Translations under genes and position numbers: made by a program | Notes under the pieces: generated by a model | Database searches by the model: none | The model's input: only the letters and a program-made list of their open reading frames with translations | What the model was told of the DNA's origin: nothing | Source of the DNA: Streptococcus gallolyticus subsp. gallolyticus DSM 16831 | GTDB taxonomy: Bacteria; Bacillota; Bacilli; Lactobacillales; Streptococcaceae | Reading direction: 5' to 3' | NCBI RefSeq assembly: GCF_002000985.1 | Contig: NZ_CP018822.1 | Location: 80,001 to 144,000 of the forward strand | Length of the DNA: 64,000 nucleotides | Shown: positions 21,195 through 29,307 of the stretch, in pieces | Position numbering within the stretch: the first letter of the stretch is position 1 | How the letters are laid out: each line of letters opens with the position of its first letter

Positions 21195-21263
21195 AAAAAA
21201 TGTAAAATAAACTTGACAAAAAATGTAAAGTAAACTATACTAAAAATGTAAAGTCTCCTTTAC
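21195..21263 (+). promoter_or_regulatory. Promoter with three phased operator repeats upstream of the XRE gene
   Basis: A consensus promoter, TTGACA (21213-21218), a 17-bp spacer and TATACT (21236-21241), is overlaid by three direct repeats of AAAAATGTAAAGT(AAAC). The TGTAAA core begins at 21201, 21224 and 21247, exactly 23 bp apart, so about two helical turns. The third copy is also half of an inverted repeat, GTAAAG-TCTC-CTTTAC (21248-21263). This is a likely autoregulatory operator for the small XRE regulator. Confidence 0.7.
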
Positions 21264-21288
21264 CAATTGATGCGATATGGAGGAGGAA

Positions 21289-21489
21289 ATGGAAACAAAA
21301 ATCCAAGAACTACGCAAAGCAAATAAAATTAGTCAAGCAGAACTGGCAGAAGCGTTAGCTGTGACAAGGCAGACGATTATCTCACTTGAAAAGGGACGTT
21401 ATAATGCTTCTTTGGAGTTAGCTCATAAAATCGCTAAATACTTTGGGAAAACAATTGAAGAGATTTTTATTTTTGAAGATGAAAAGTAG
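21289..21489 (+). CDS. Small XRE-family transcriptional regulator
   Basis: A 66-residue protein made almost entirely of one Cro/C1-type helix-turn-helix (QAELAEALAVTRQTIISLEKG, about 15-35), with the typical LAHKIAKYFGKTIEEIF tail. The frame is open from ATG 21277, but the ATG at 21289 has GGAGG upstream and begins the conserved METKIQELRK. Regulators of this size commonly control an adjacent membrane-protein operon; here the neighbours are one broken and two intact membrane-protein genes. It is probably autoregulated through the 23-bp repeats. Confidence 0.85.
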   Translation: METKIQELRKANKISQAELAEALAVTRQTIISLEKGRYNASLELAHKIAKYFGKTIEEIFIFEDEK

Positions 21490-21498
21490 GAGAAAAAG

Positions 21499-21708
21499 AT
21501 GAACACACTTTATGAGACTATGAAAAACAGCAATCATGTGACGTTGAAAAACATTGGTCTTGCTACGCTAAGTTTAGGGTAACTATTGTTACTTACGGCA
21601 TTGGTGGCTAATCTGAGTGACCTTTTATCAGGTTTTTTACTAGCAATGAGTATCATGTTAAACGTATTATCTATTACTTTTTTTCAAGATAAAATTTTGG
21701 GGAAATAA
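21499..21708 (+). pseudogene. Broken small membrane protein gene (in-frame stop)
   Basis: From ATG 21499 (AGGAGAAAA upstream) the frame reads 27 codons to TAA at 21580-21582, then stays open in the same frame for 41 more codons to TAA 21706-21708. The second part encodes a hydrophobic segment (LLLLTALVANLSDLLSGFLLAMSIML). Together they would make a small membrane protein of about 69 residues, of the kind usually encoded next to this XRE type. It is read as a nonsense-disrupted gene; two short peptides or a sequencing error are the alternatives. Confidence 0.6.
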
Positions 21709-21720
21709 AGGGAGAAAATT

Positions 21721-22173
21721 TTGGTTTTAAAAGCTTTAATAAGTCTAACTCGGAAAAAGACATTGGAAGAATATCGTCATTATATGATGACAGTATCATT
21801 AAGTTTTCTATTTGTTGCTGCTTTATGTTTATTGATTTCATTTTTTATCAAGACCAATGATTTTGCGGCTGGTTTATTACTAGGCGGAGGAGTAGCAGGA
21901 TTAGTAGTTGCTATCTATTATTTAACTTTGACAAGGCAGCCGAATCGGTTAAAAGCAGCTTACATAGCAGCTTATGATGAGCGCAATCAATTTATTTTGA
22001 GGGTGACAGCTATATCAACTTTGATTTTCTTATTTTTAGAGAATTTTATGTTGATTATCTTATATGCTTTTATGGGCGTGGTGTTAACGTATCCGATAGT
22101 TTTGCTGATTTGGTTGTATAGTTTATTTTTGGGATTTGTTTTCTTTAAACTAATATTTACAAGAATTTTATAA
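21721..22173 (+). CDS. Small multi-pass membrane protein of unknown function
   Basis: A 150-residue protein with four hydrophobic segments (about residues 23-42, 48-66, 95-115 and 118-145) and a basic/acidic connecting loop (TRQPNRLKAAYIAAYDERNQ). I do not recognise a family with a known function. The start is TTG 21721 with GGGAG 6 bases upstream. It follows the XRE regulator and the broken membrane gene closely and is probably cotranscribed with them and with the CPBP gene 11 bases downstream. Confidence 0.7.
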   Translation: MVLKALISLTRKKTLEEYRHYMMTVSLSFLFVAALCLLISFFIKTNDFAAGLLLGGGVAGLVVAIYYLTLTRQPNRLKAAYIAAYDERNQFILRVTAISTLIFLFLENFMLIILYAFMGVVLTYPIVLLIWLYSLFLGFVFFKLIFTRIL

Positions 22174-22184
22174 GAGGTGATATC

Positions 22185-22820
22185 ATGAAAAAATTTTTAA
22201 CAGCTTTAAAATATTTCTTTTTGGCCTTAGGATTGATTTTACTGGAACAGTTGCCAACTGCTTTTATTACGGCAAATCAACCATTTTGGCAATCTGTATT
22301 AATTACTTTAGCTCTTTTGGTAGTTGCTGCTTTCACAGTCTATGTTGCTAAGCGAGTTGGGCTGTTGAATCATTTAGAGGAATTAAAGACCTGGCAAGCT
22401 TGGAAGACGGTTTTGATAGGCTTTGTTGTACTAACTGTCGTTAAGTATATTGGTGGTATTATTTTACTTTTAGAAAATGGTCTTGGGGCAAATACAGAAA
22501 ACCAAGCAGCACTTGAACAGCTTGGAATGTCACCTCTTTTGTTAATTGTATTGACTGTTATTGCTGCACCGATTGTAGAAGAAACAGTTATGCGTGGACT
22601 TATCTTAGGACGTACCTTTAATAATTCTTATTTTGGTGTTATCATTAGCTCTCTTCTTTTTGGTTTATTGCATATGCCAACTAATATTGGAAGTTGGGTT
22701 ATTTACGGTGGTATGGGATTGGTACTTGCTGTTGTTTATCATAAGACACAGAAACTGGAGTATACAATAGCTATCCATTTTATCAATAATGCATTGGGAG
22801 TGCTTCTTATGCTCCTGTAA
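22185..22820 (+). CDS. CPBP family intramembrane glutamic endopeptidase (Abi/CAAX-like)
   Basis: A 211-residue multi-pass membrane protein with the three signature motifs of the CPBP/Abi family: EETVMRG (about 130), FGLLHMP (about 160) and HFINNALG (about 198). The glutamates and histidines form the proteolytic centre inside the membrane. Members serve in bacteriocin self-immunity or maturation and in protein processing; the substrate here is unknown. AGAGGTGAT precedes the ATG. It ends the XRE operon, just before a terminator. Confidence 0.86.
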   Translation: MKKFLTALKYFFLALGLILLEQLPTAFITANQPFWQSVLITLALLVVAAFTVYVAKRVGLLNHLEELKTWQAWKTVLIGFVVLTVVKYIGGIILLLENGLGANTENQAALEQLGMSPLLLIVLTVIAAPIVEETVMRGLILGRTFNNSYFGVIISSLLFGLLHMPTNIGSWVIYGGMGLVLAVVYHKTQKLEYTIAIHFINNALGVLLMLL

Positions 22821-22851
22821 GGTAAAGTTTCATAATTGATTATATTAATTT

Positions 22852-22890
22852 AACCCAAGCTACCTAAGAAAAGGAGACTTGGGTTATTTT
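22852..22890 (+). terminator. Terminator after the CPBP gene
   Basis: AACCCAAG (22852-22859) pairs with CTTGGGTT (22878-22885), followed by ATTTTTATTTG. Confidence 0.8.
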
Positions 22891-22902
22891 TATTTGTTTT
22901 TA

Positions 22903-23450
22903 TCAGAAAATTTGCTATTTTTAAGGGAATTATTTTGTCGAGAGATGAGGATATGCTAAAATATGAAATATATACTTTTTTGCTGATAGGAGATTAAGTT
23001 GGAAAAGTTTGGGATTAAAGTACGTGCATTAAGAGAGGAAAAGGGAATTTCACGTGAGGAATTCTGTGGTGATGAAACAGAATTGTCTGTGAGACAGCTA
23101 GCTAGAATTGAGTCCAATCAGTCAATTCCTAGCCTAAGTAAAGCCCAATTCATTGCCAATCAACTTGGTGTTACCTTGGGTACAATGACGGATGGTGATA
23201 GCTTGGAATTGCCTAGACGGTATGAAGAGTTAAAGTATCTTTTGATTCGTACGCCGACATATGGGGATAAAGTTAGACTGGGACGTAAGGGAGAATACTT
23301 TGATGAAATTTCAGAGAAATTTTATGATATTATTCCCGAAGAAGAAAGATTAATCATTGATTGCTTACAGGCTAAACTGGATGTCCATTTTAGTGATGAT
23401 GTTAATTTTGGTGAAGGAATTTTAAATGATTATTTTGACCAAGTTAACCG
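22903..23450 (+). repeat. Direct repeat copy 1 (promoter and 5' half of comR)
   Basis: The region from the TCAGAAAA upstream of the comR promoter to codon 150 or so is almost identical to 29308-29855 at a constant offset of 6405 bases. I count roughly ten mismatches in about 550 bases. Similarity falls sharply after the shared GACCAAGTT. Confidence 0.9.
22935..22962 (+). promoter_or_regulatory. comR promoter
   Basis: TTGTCG (22935-22940), a 16-bp spacer and TAAAAT (22957-22962, extended by TGC) lie 36 bases before the start. The same promoter is duplicated upstream of the broken second copy. Confidence 0.6.
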
Positions 23451-23901
23451 AAAACAATTGTTTAACATTAATGATTTGATTTTGATTGACCTCTATTTTA
23501 TTTGTTTGGAATCGGCTAAGACAACTGAAGGAATTTATAGTATAACTTTTTACGATAAACTGATGAAGAGACTAATCAATCAAAAACGTATTTCGCCAGA
23601 AACCGATTTGATTTTAAATAATGTGTTGTTAAATAATATTGATTTAGCATTTAAATATGGACGAGAAAATTATGTTGAACGTGTTATTGAAATCAGTAAT
23701 AGTATTATGACAGAAATTCATGACTTCCAGCGTCGCCCAATTTTAAGTCTGGTAGAGTGGAAGTATTATTTAAAGTTTAAACATGATTTTGTTGCAGCAG
23801 AACAGTCTTTTACAAATGCAACATTATTTGCAAGATTAGTTGGCGATACCTATTTAGAAAATAAGTTGAAAGAAGAATGGAAATTGGATACAACAACATG
23901 A
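22999..23901 (+). CDS. comR: ComR-like peptide-responsive regulator (RNPP/Rgg family)
   Basis: The 300-residue protein has an N-terminal XRE helix-turn-helix (ISREEFCGDETELSVRQLARIESNQSIPSL, about 16-45) and a long C-terminal helical TPR-like domain. The wording of the HTH (ELTVRQLIRIE-like) and the LIRTPTY / IIPEEERLIID segments are those of ComR, the cytoplasmic receptor that binds the imported pheromone XIP and activates comS and sigX. It starts at TTG with AGGAG 8 bases upstream. The gene ends inside a perfect ComR-box palindrome and is followed by a WW-motif comS. A paralogue such as ScuR/SarF is the alternative, but the comS context favours ComR. Confidence 0.87.
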   Translation: MEKFGIKVRALREEKGISREEFCGDETELSVRQLARIESNQSIPSLSKAQFIANQLGVTLGTMTDGDSLELPRRYEELKYLLIRTPTYGDKVRLGRKGEYFDEISEKFYDIIPEEERLIIDCLQAKLDVHFSDDVNFGEGILNDYFDQVNRKQLFNINDLILIDLYFICLESAKTTEGIYSITFYDKLMKRLINQKRISPETDLILNNVLLNNIDLAFKYGRENYVERVIEISNSIMTEIHDFQRRPILSLVEWKYYLKFKHDFVAAEQSFTNATLFARLVGDTYLENKLKEEWKLDTTT

Positions 23902-23919
23902 CATTTTTGTCATGTTGTT
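23892..23919 (+). promoter_or_regulatory. ComR box / comR terminator hairpin upstream of comS
   Basis: A perfect 12-bp inverted repeat (AACAACATGACA / TGTCATGTTGTT) flanks TTTT. The core GACA-N4-TGTC (within 23898-23913) has the spacing of known ComR boxes and is followed by a T-tract, then TATAAT (23936-23941). It overlaps the comR stop codon and could also act as its terminator. Confidence 0.8.
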
Positions 23920-23972
23920 TTTTTATAGAATTTTTTATAATAAGAACAAAGATAGGGGAAAGGAGAAAATAA

Positions 23973-24008
23973 ATGTTTGGAAGTTTAGGAAATTGGTGGG
24001 GATTATAA
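23973..24008 (+). CDS. comS: ComS-like competence pheromone precursor, 11 residues
   Basis: ATG at 23973, with AAAGGAG seven bases upstream, encodes MFGSLGNWWGL and a TAA. An in-frame TAA lies immediately before the ATG, so no longer form is possible. The double tryptophan and the LxxWWGL ending match bovis-group XIP pheromones (LTAWWGL is the form I recall for S. infantarius and S. macedonicus). It would be exported, trimmed, re-imported by the Opp/Ami permease and bound by ComR. Position directly behind comR and a ComR box is the canonical comS site. Confidence 0.82.
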   Translation: MFGSLGNWWGL

Positions 24009-24159
24009 TCTTCTACAAGAATAATTCTCTATGAGTCTTGTTCTTGAAATAATGGATTGTAGGCAAAATTTTAAATAATATTATGGGAATGAGGAACTGG
24101 CAGAATGCCTTCTGCGTTCTTAGTTAAAAAATAGATTAGATAAGATAAAGTCAGAAAGG

Positions 24160-24194
24160 GAAGTGTTTTGAAACGGCAAGATGCTTCTTTTTTT
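24160..24194 (+). terminator. Terminator downstream of comS
   Basis: GAAGTGTTTTG (24160-24170) pairs throughout with CAAGATGCTTC (24177-24187), using three wobble pairs, and is followed by seven T residues. The comS transcript would be about 240 bases, mostly untranslated. A further hairpin (GCAGAA-TGCC-TTCTGC) lies at 24100-24115. Confidence 0.65.
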
Positions 24195-24240
24195 GTTGTA
24201 GTTCTATTATTTTTTACAAACTTGTTATATGAATTGCGAT

Positions 24241-24265
24241 AATTTCCGAACAAATATGTTATAAT
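24241..24265 (+). promoter_or_regulatory. PurBox and promoter of the purD operon
   Basis: AATTTCCGAACAAAT (24241-24255) matches the lactococcal/streptococcal PurBox (AWWWCCGAACWWT) and is followed by TATAAT at 24260-24265. PurR with PRPP is expected to control the operon here. The leader also has a GGAGC-TTAG-GCTCC hairpin (24314-24327). Confidence 0.75.
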
Positions 24266-24357
24266 GTATTTATATAATTCGTAAAATATATTTTTGCGTA
24301 CTTTGTTGAGTTTGGAGCTTAGGCTCCTGTGATGTTTGTATTGAGGTATTTTTACTT

Positions 24358-25620
24358 ATGAAACTTTTAGTTGTTGGCTCTGGTGGGCGCGAGCACGCTA
24401 TTGCTAAGAAGTTGTTGGAATCTCCTCAAGTGAATCAGGTTTTTGTAGCACCTGGTAATGATGGCATGACACTTGATGGACTTGATTTGGTAAATATCGG
24501 TATTTCCGAACATTCTAAGCTGATTGATTTTGCGAAAGCTAATGATATTGCTTGGACATTTATTGGACCTGATGATGCTTTGGCTGCAGGAATCGTTGAT
24601 GATTTTAATGCTGCTGGTTTGAAAGCATTTGGACCAAGTAAAGCAGCTGCAGAGCTTGAATGGTCTAAAGATTTTGCTAAATCAATCATGGCTAAATACC
24701 ATGTTCCAACAGCTGCTTACGGCACTTTCTCAGATTTTGAGCAAGCAAAGAGCTATATTGAAGAACACGGTGCACCAATTGTTGTTAAGGCTGACGGTTT
24801 GGCGCTTGGTAAAGGTGTTGTCGTTGCCGAAACAGTAGAACAAGCGATCGAAGCAGCGCATGAAATGTTGCTTGATAATAAATTTGGTGATTCTGGTGCG
24901 CGTGTGGTCATTGAAGAATTTCTTGATGGTGAAGAATTTTCATTATTTGCCTTTGTTAATGGTGATAAATTCTATATCATGCCAACTGCACAAGACCACA
25001 AACGTGCTTTTGATGACGATAAAGGTCCTAATACTGGTGGTATGGGAGCTTATGCACCAGTTCCACATTTGCCACAAAGTGTTGTTGACACAGCTGTAGA
25101 AACAATTGTGAAGCCAGTTCTTAATGGTATGATTGCGGAAGGGCGTCCATATCTTGGTGTTCTTTATGCAGGACTTATTTTGACAGCTGATGGTCCAAAA
25201 GTTATCGAATTTAACTCACGTTTTGGTGACCCTGAAACCCAAGTTATCTTACCACGTTTGACATCTGATTTTGCTCAAAATATCACTGACATTTTAGATG
25301 GCAAAGCTCCAGAAATCACTTGGACAGATAAAGGGGTCACTCTTGGTGTTGTTGTGGCTTCAGAAGGTTATCCAGTTGCTTATGAAAAAGGTGTCCGCCT
25401 TCCAGAGAAAACGTCAGGTGATATTATCACTTATTATGCAGGTGCTAAATTTGCTGATGATAAAGCACTTCTTTCAAATGGTGGTCGGGTTTACATGCTG
25501 GTAACAACTAAGGAAGATGTTAAATCAGCACAAGATGTTATCTATGCTGAACTTGCAACTCAAGACACAACAGGTCTTTTCTATCGAAACGATATCGGAA
25601 GCAAAGCTATTGGACGTTAA
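24358..25620 (+). CDS. purD: Phosphoribosylamine-glycine ligase
   Basis: A 420-residue ATP-grasp enzyme. The N-terminal LLVVGSGGREHAIAKKL, the ATP-grasp lysines in VVKADGLALGKGVVVAE (about 141-157) and the metal-binding EFNSRFGDPETQ (about 282-293) are all present. It catalyses the second step of purine synthesis, joining glycine to phosphoribosylamine. It is the first gene of a local operon with its own PurBox promoter; purC, purL, purF, purM, purN and purH are not in this window. Confidence 0.97.
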   Translation: MKLLVVGSGGREHAIAKKLLESPQVNQVFVAPGNDGMTLDGLDLVNIGISEHSKLIDFAKANDIAWTFIGPDDALAAGIVDDFNAAGLKAFGPSKAAAELEWSKDFAKSIMAKYHVPTAAYGTFSDFEQAKSYIEEHGAPIVVKADGLALGKGVVVAETVEQAIEAAHEMLLDNKFGDSGARVVIEEFLDGEEFSLFAFVNGDKFYIMPTAQDHKRAFDDDKGPNTGGMGAYAPVPHLPQSVVDTAVETIVKPVLNGMIAEGRPYLGVLYAGLILTADGPKVIEFNSRFGDPETQVILPRLTSDFAQNITDILDGKAPEITWTDKGVTLGVVVASEGYPVAYEKGVRLPEKTSGDIITYYAGAKFADDKALLSNGGRVYMLVTTKEDVKSAQDVIYAELATQDTTGLFYRNDIGSKAIGR

Positions 25621-26059
25621 ACCAAAATGTATTTTAGTCAGCGCTTGTCTTTTGGGCGAAAGATGTAAGTATAACGGAGGTCATAATTACAATCAAGCCC
25701 TTGTAGATTATGTTGCTGACAAAGATGTGATAGCTGTTTGTCCAGAAGTGTTAGCAGGTTTGCCTACACCACGAGAACCAGTTGAATTGTGTGACGGTCG
25801 TGTTGTTGATGTTGCTGGTAATTGTTATGATGAGATGTTTGAAAAGGGCATTAAACGTTGTCTAGATGAAATGGCTGGAAAGTCAATTGATTTAGCAATT
25901 TTACAATCACGTAGTCCGTCATGTGGTGTTAATCAAGTCTATGATGGAAACTTTTCTGGACAAAAAGTGGCAGGTAGTGGGCTCTTTGCTCAAAAATTAA
26001 AAGAACTTGGCTATCATGTTGTTGATGTTGAAGATATAAAACAATTGGAAGGAAAATAA
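25610..26059 (+). CDS. DUF523 family protein, probable TudS-like [4Fe-4S] thiouracil desulfidase
   Basis: The protein has the DUF523 signature: [14 protein letters not shown] at the N-terminus, [14 protein letters not shown] in the middle and SRSPSCG near residue 105. Counting from the TTG at 25610 (149 residues), Cys13, Cys44 and Cys105 are the likely iron-sulfur ligands, as in the characterised TudS. The frame is open from 25517, but conserved sequence starts after the TTG, which overlaps the purD end by 11 bases. Its place inside a purine operon is notable; whether it acts on thio-bases here is inference. Confidence 0.78.
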   Translation: MDVKPKCILVSACLLGERCKYNGGHNYNQALVDYVADKDVIAVCPEVLAGLPTPREPVELCDGRVVDVAGNCYDEMFEKGIKRCLDEMAGKSIDLAILQSRSPSCGVNQVYDGNFSGQKVAGSGLFAQKLKELGYHVVDVEDIKQLEGK

Positions 26060-26547
26060 TGAAACCATTAATTTCAGTTATCATGGGTAGTAAATCTGAT
26101 TGGGCTACCATGAAAAAAACAGCAGAGGTACTTGATCAATTTGGTGTGGCGTATGAAAAGAAAGTTGTTTCTGCACATCGTACACCAGATTTGATGTTTA
26201 AACACGCCGAAGAAGCACGAGGGCGTGGTATTAAGGTGATTATTGCTGGTGCTGGTGGTGCTGCTCATTTGCCTGGTATGGTCGCAGCTAAAACGACACT
26301 TCCAGTTATTGGTGTTCCTGTGAAATCACGCGCGCTTAGCGGACTGGATTCGCTTTATTCAATCGTTCAAATGCCTGGCGGAGTACCTGTGGCAACTATG
26401 GCTATCGGAGAGTCAGGAGCAACTAATGCTGCCCTAACAGCTCTTCGTATTTTGGCAATTGAAGATACTGAATTGGCAGAAAAACTAGAAAACTTTGCAC
26501 TTGAACAAGGTAAAGTTGCGGAGGCTTCAACAGATGAACTCGACTAA
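26059..26547 (+). CDS. purE: N5-carboxyaminoimidazole ribonucleotide mutase
   Basis: A 162-residue class I PurE. The N-terminal [15 protein letters not shown] holds the SD motif, followed by [10 protein letters not shown] and [12 protein letters not shown], all active-site signatures. It rearranges N5-CAIR to CAIR after PurK. The ATG shares one base with the upstream stop, and it overlaps purK by 14 bases, so translation is coupled along purD-tudS-like-purE-purK. Confidence 0.97.
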   Translation: MKPLISVIMGSKSDWATMKKTAEVLDQFGVAYEKKVVSAHRTPDLMFKHAEEARGRGIKVIIAGAGGAAHLPGMVAAKTTLPVIGVPVKSRALSGLDSLYSIVQMPGGVPVATMAIGESGATNAALTALRILAIEDTELAEKLENFALEQGKVAEASTDELD

Positions 26548-27625
26548 AACAATCGGTATTATCGGTGGTGGACAACTTGGGCAAATGATGGCTATTTCAG
26601 CTATCTATATGGGGCATAAAGTGGTTACTTTGGACCCCGCAGCAGATTGCCCAGCTTCACGTGTGAGTGATATGATTGTGGCACCTTACGATGATGTTGA
26701 AGCTATGCGTGAACTAGCAAAACGCTGCAATGTGCTCACTTATGAGTTTGAAAATGTTGATGCGGATGCTTTGGATGCGGTTGTCAAGGAAGGGCAATTA
26801 CCGCAAGGAACTGATTTGCTTCGTATTTCGCAAAACCGTATCTTTGAAAAAGACTTTCTAGCTAAAACAGCAGGTGTGAAAGTAGCACCGTACAAGGTCG
26901 TCACATCAAGTCTTGACCTTGAGGATATTGATTTATCTAAGAAATACGTTTTAAAAACAGCAACTGGCGGTTATGATGGTCATGGTCAAATCGTGATTAA
27001 ATCAGTTGAAAACTTAGCTGACGCTAACAAATTAGCCAATTCTTGCGAATGTGTTTTGGAAGAATTTGTGAATTTTGACCTTGAAATTTCAGTGATTGTT
27101 TCAGGAAATGGCAAGGATATGACCGCTTTTCCAGTACAAGAAAATATTCATCGCAATAATATCTTATCTAAAACAATTGTACCAGCTCGCATTTCTGATG
27201 AACTTGCTCAAAAAGCGCAGGCTATGGCTGTTCAAATCGCTGAAAAACTGGAATTATCTGGTACACTTTGTGTCGAAATGTTTGCGACACCTGATGATAT
27301 TATCGTCAATGAAATTGCACCACGTCCCCATAATTCAGGACACTATTCAATTGAAGCCTGTGATTTTTCACAATTTGACACACATATTTTGGGAGTTCTC
27401 GGCTTGCCACTTCCAAGAATTCACCTCCATCAACCAGCTGTTATGCTGAATGTTCTTGGACAACACATGGAAAAAGCACAAGCTTATGTGCAAGAAAATC
27501 CTAGCGCTCACCTCCACCTTTATGGTAAACTAGAGGCAAAACATAACCGCAAAATGGGACACATTACTTTGTTTAGTGATGAACCAGATACCATTGCGGA
27601 AATGGGGGAAGGAATGGATTTTTAA
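26534..27625 (+). CDS. purK: 5-(Carboxyamino)imidazole ribonucleotide synthase
   Basis: An ATP-grasp enzyme of 363 residues from the ATG at 26534, which has GGAGG 9 bases upstream and begins the conserved [15 protein letters not shown]. The open frame extends back to 26495, but those residues are out of family. [13 protein letters not shown] (about 136-148) and [19 protein letters not shown] (about 258-276) are the ATP and substrate motifs. It carboxylates AIR using bicarbonate and ATP, feeding PurE. Confidence 0.96.
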   Translation: MNSTKTIGIIGGGQLGQMMAISAIYMGHKVVTLDPAADCPASRVSDMIVAPYDDVEAMRELAKRCNVLTYEFENVDADALDAVVKEGQLPQGTDLLRISQNRIFEKDFLAKTAGVKVAPYKVVTSSLDLEDIDLSKKYVLKTATGGYDGHGQIVIKSVENLADANKLANSCECVLEEFVNFDLEISVIVSGNGKDMTAFPVQENIHRNNILSKTIVPARISDELAQKAQAMAVQIAEKLELSGTLCVEMFATPDDIIVNEIAPRPHNSGHYSIEACDFSQFDTHILGVLGLPLPRIHLHQPAVMLNVLGQHMEKAQAYVQENPSAHLHLYGKLEAKHNRKMGHITLFSDEPDTIAEMGEGMDF

Positions 27626-27644
27626 AGTGTTAATCGGAGGAAAT

Positions 27645-27869
27645 ATGCTGAAAATCATTGTTCATGCTTATATTGATAATGCTGAGAAAGCTATCGTTGA
27701 AGTCGTTTTTGCTTCTTCTGATAAGTCTCGTATTTCTGAAAAAATGGCAGAACTGACAAATAAGTACCCCAATGATTACCTTGTTGTTTATGATTTACCA
27801 CTTGATACAGATTTAACAACTTTACCTCACTATCCATCTGTTGAAATTGGTAAGGAAGATTTTAATTAA
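27645..27869 (+). CDS. Small conserved protein between purK and purB
   Basis: A 74-residue soluble protein starting MLKIIVHAYIDNAEKAIVEV from ATG 27645, which has GGAGG 7 bases upstream; the open frame back to 27576 overlaps purK and is ignored. I do not recognise a functional domain. The ending LTTLPHYPSVEIGKEDF is acidic. A small gene at this place is common in streptococcal purine operons, so it is probably translated, but its role is unknown to me. Confidence 0.7.
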   Translation: MLKIIVHAYIDNAEKAIVEVVFASSDKSRISEKMAELTNKYPNDYLVVYDLPLDTDLTTLPHYPSVEIGKEDFN

Positions 27870-27908
27870 TTGTGTTAGTTATTTTATTGATATAACTAAA
27901 AAAAGGAA

Positions 27909-27944
27909 AGGAGCTAGGGTGTTAACTGTATTCGCTTAACGCCC
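27909..27944 (+). promoter_or_regulatory. Leader hairpin and possible mini-ORF before purB
   Basis: AGGAG (27909-27913) lies 45 bases before the purB ATG, and a 9-bp hairpin (GGGTGTTAA / TTAACGCCC) fills 27917-27944 between them. The same AGGAG is well placed for a GTG at 27919 that would start a six-codon peptide (MLTVFA, stop 27937-27939). No other ribosome binding site precedes purB. Confidence 0.4.
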
Positions 27945-27958
27945 TTAATATCTTAAAC

Positions 27959-29257
27959 ATGATCGATCGTTATTCACGCCCTGAGATGGCGGCAATTTGG
28001 AGTGAAGAAAACAAATACAAAGCTTGGCTTGAAGTTGAAATTTTGGCTGACGAAGCTTGGGCTGAATTGGGAGAAATTCCTAAAGAGGACGTCGCTAAAA
28101 TCCGTGCCAATGCAAGCTTTGACGTTGACCGTATTTTGGAAATTGAACAACAAACACGTCACGACGTTGTGGCATTCACTCGTGCAGTTTCTGAAAGTCT
28201 TGGGCAAGAACGTAAATGGGTGCACTATGGCTTGACATCAACTGACGTTGTTGATACAGCTTATGGTTACCTTTACAAACAAGCTAATGAAATCATCCGC
28301 AAAGATTTGCATAATTTCCTTGAAATCATTGCTAACAAAGCTAAAGAACATAAATTTACAATCATGATGGGACGTACTCACGGTGTCCATGCTGAGCCAA
28401 CTACCTTTGGTTTGAAATTGGCAACTTGGTACAGTGAAATGAAACGTAACATCGAACGTTTTGAACACGCTGCTGCTGGTGTTGAAGCTGGTAAAATCTC
28501 AGGTGCTGTTGGTAACTTCGCTAACATTCCACCATTTGTTGAAGCTTATGTGTGTGAAAAACTTGGTATTCGTGCACAAGAAATTTCAACACAAGTTCTT
28601 CCACGTGACCTTCATGCAGAATACTTTGCAGTTCTTGCTAGCATTGCAACATCAATTGAACGTATGGCAACTGAAATCCGTGGTCTGCAAAAATCTGAAC
28701 AACGTGAAGTTGAAGAATTCTTCGCTAAGGGGCAAAAAGGTAGCTCAGCTATGCCTCACAAACGCAACCCAATCGGTTCAGAAAATATGACAGGTCTTGC
28801 ACGTGTTATTCGTGGTCATATGGTAACAGCTTACGAAAACGTGTCACTTTGGCATGAACGTGATATCTCTCACTCATCTGCTGAACGTATTATCTCACCA
28901 GATACTACAATCCTTATTGATTACATGCTTAACCGTTTTGGAAATATCGTGAAAAATTTGACTGTTTTCCCAGAAAACATGATTCGCAACATGGGGTCTA
29001 CTTTTGGTCTTATTTTCAGCCAACGTGTAATGCTTAAATTGATTGAAAAAGGAATGACACGTGAACAAGCTTATGACCTTGTTCAACCTAAGACAGCTTA
29101 TTCTTGGGATAACCAAGTTGACTTCAAACCACTTCTTGAAGCTGATGAAGAAGTCACTTCACGTTTAACACAAGAAGAAATCGATGAATTGTTCAATCCA
29201 TCATACTACACTAAACGTGTTGATGAAATCTTTAACCGTATCGGTTTAGGAGATTAA
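27959..29257 (+). CDS. purB: Adenylosuccinate lyase
   Basis: The 432-residue protein belongs to the fumarase/aspartase superfamily, with the signature loop [19 protein letters not shown] (about 260-278) and the catalytic TSTDVVDTA (about 93-101) and [14 protein letters not shown] (about 138-151) regions. It acts twice in purine synthesis, splitting SAICAR and adenylosuccinate. No PurBox is visible immediately upstream; it may depend on the purD transcript. The ribosome binding site is unusually distant (see the leader hairpin). Confidence 0.97.
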   Translation: MIDRYSRPEMAAIWSEENKYKAWLEVEILADEAWAELGEIPKEDVAKIRANASFDVDRILEIEQQTRHDVVAFTRAVSESLGQERKWVHYGLTSTDVVDTAYGYLYKQANEIIRKDLHNFLEIIANKAKEHKFTIMMGRTHGVHAEPTTFGLKLATWYSEMKRNIERFEHAAAGVEAGKISGAVGNFANIPPFVEAYVCEKLGIRAQEISTQVLPRDLHAEYFAVLASIATSIERMATEIRGLQKSEQREVEEFFAKGQKGSSAMPHKRNPIGSENMTGLARVIRGHMVTAYENVSLWHERDISHSSAERIISPDTTILIDYMLNRFGNIVKNLTVFPENMIRNMGSTFGLIFSQRVMLKLIEKGMTREQAYDLVQPKTAYSWDNQVDFKPLLEADEEVTSRLTQEEIDELFNPSYYTKRVDEIFNRIGLGD

Positions 29258-29263
29258 TAATAG

Positions 29264-29296
29264 AATACCTGAGACGAGTAGTCTCAGGTATTTTTT
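29264..29296 (+). terminator. Terminator of purB
   Basis: AATACCTGAGAC pairs with GTCTCAGGTATT around a five-base loop and is followed by a T-run. Confidence 0.9.
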
Positions 29297-29307
29297 ATGT
29301 TGTTTTG

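Noticed and set aside
21195..21263. Three regularly spaced repeats suggesting a CRISPR array
   Set aside because: The units are only about 13-18 bases, the intervals are too short for spacers, and they overlap a promoter next to a DNA-binding protein gene. They are operator repeats.
24071..24253. Minus-strand 60-residue frame between comS and purD
   Set aside because: It crosses the terminator stem and the PurBox and has no start signals.
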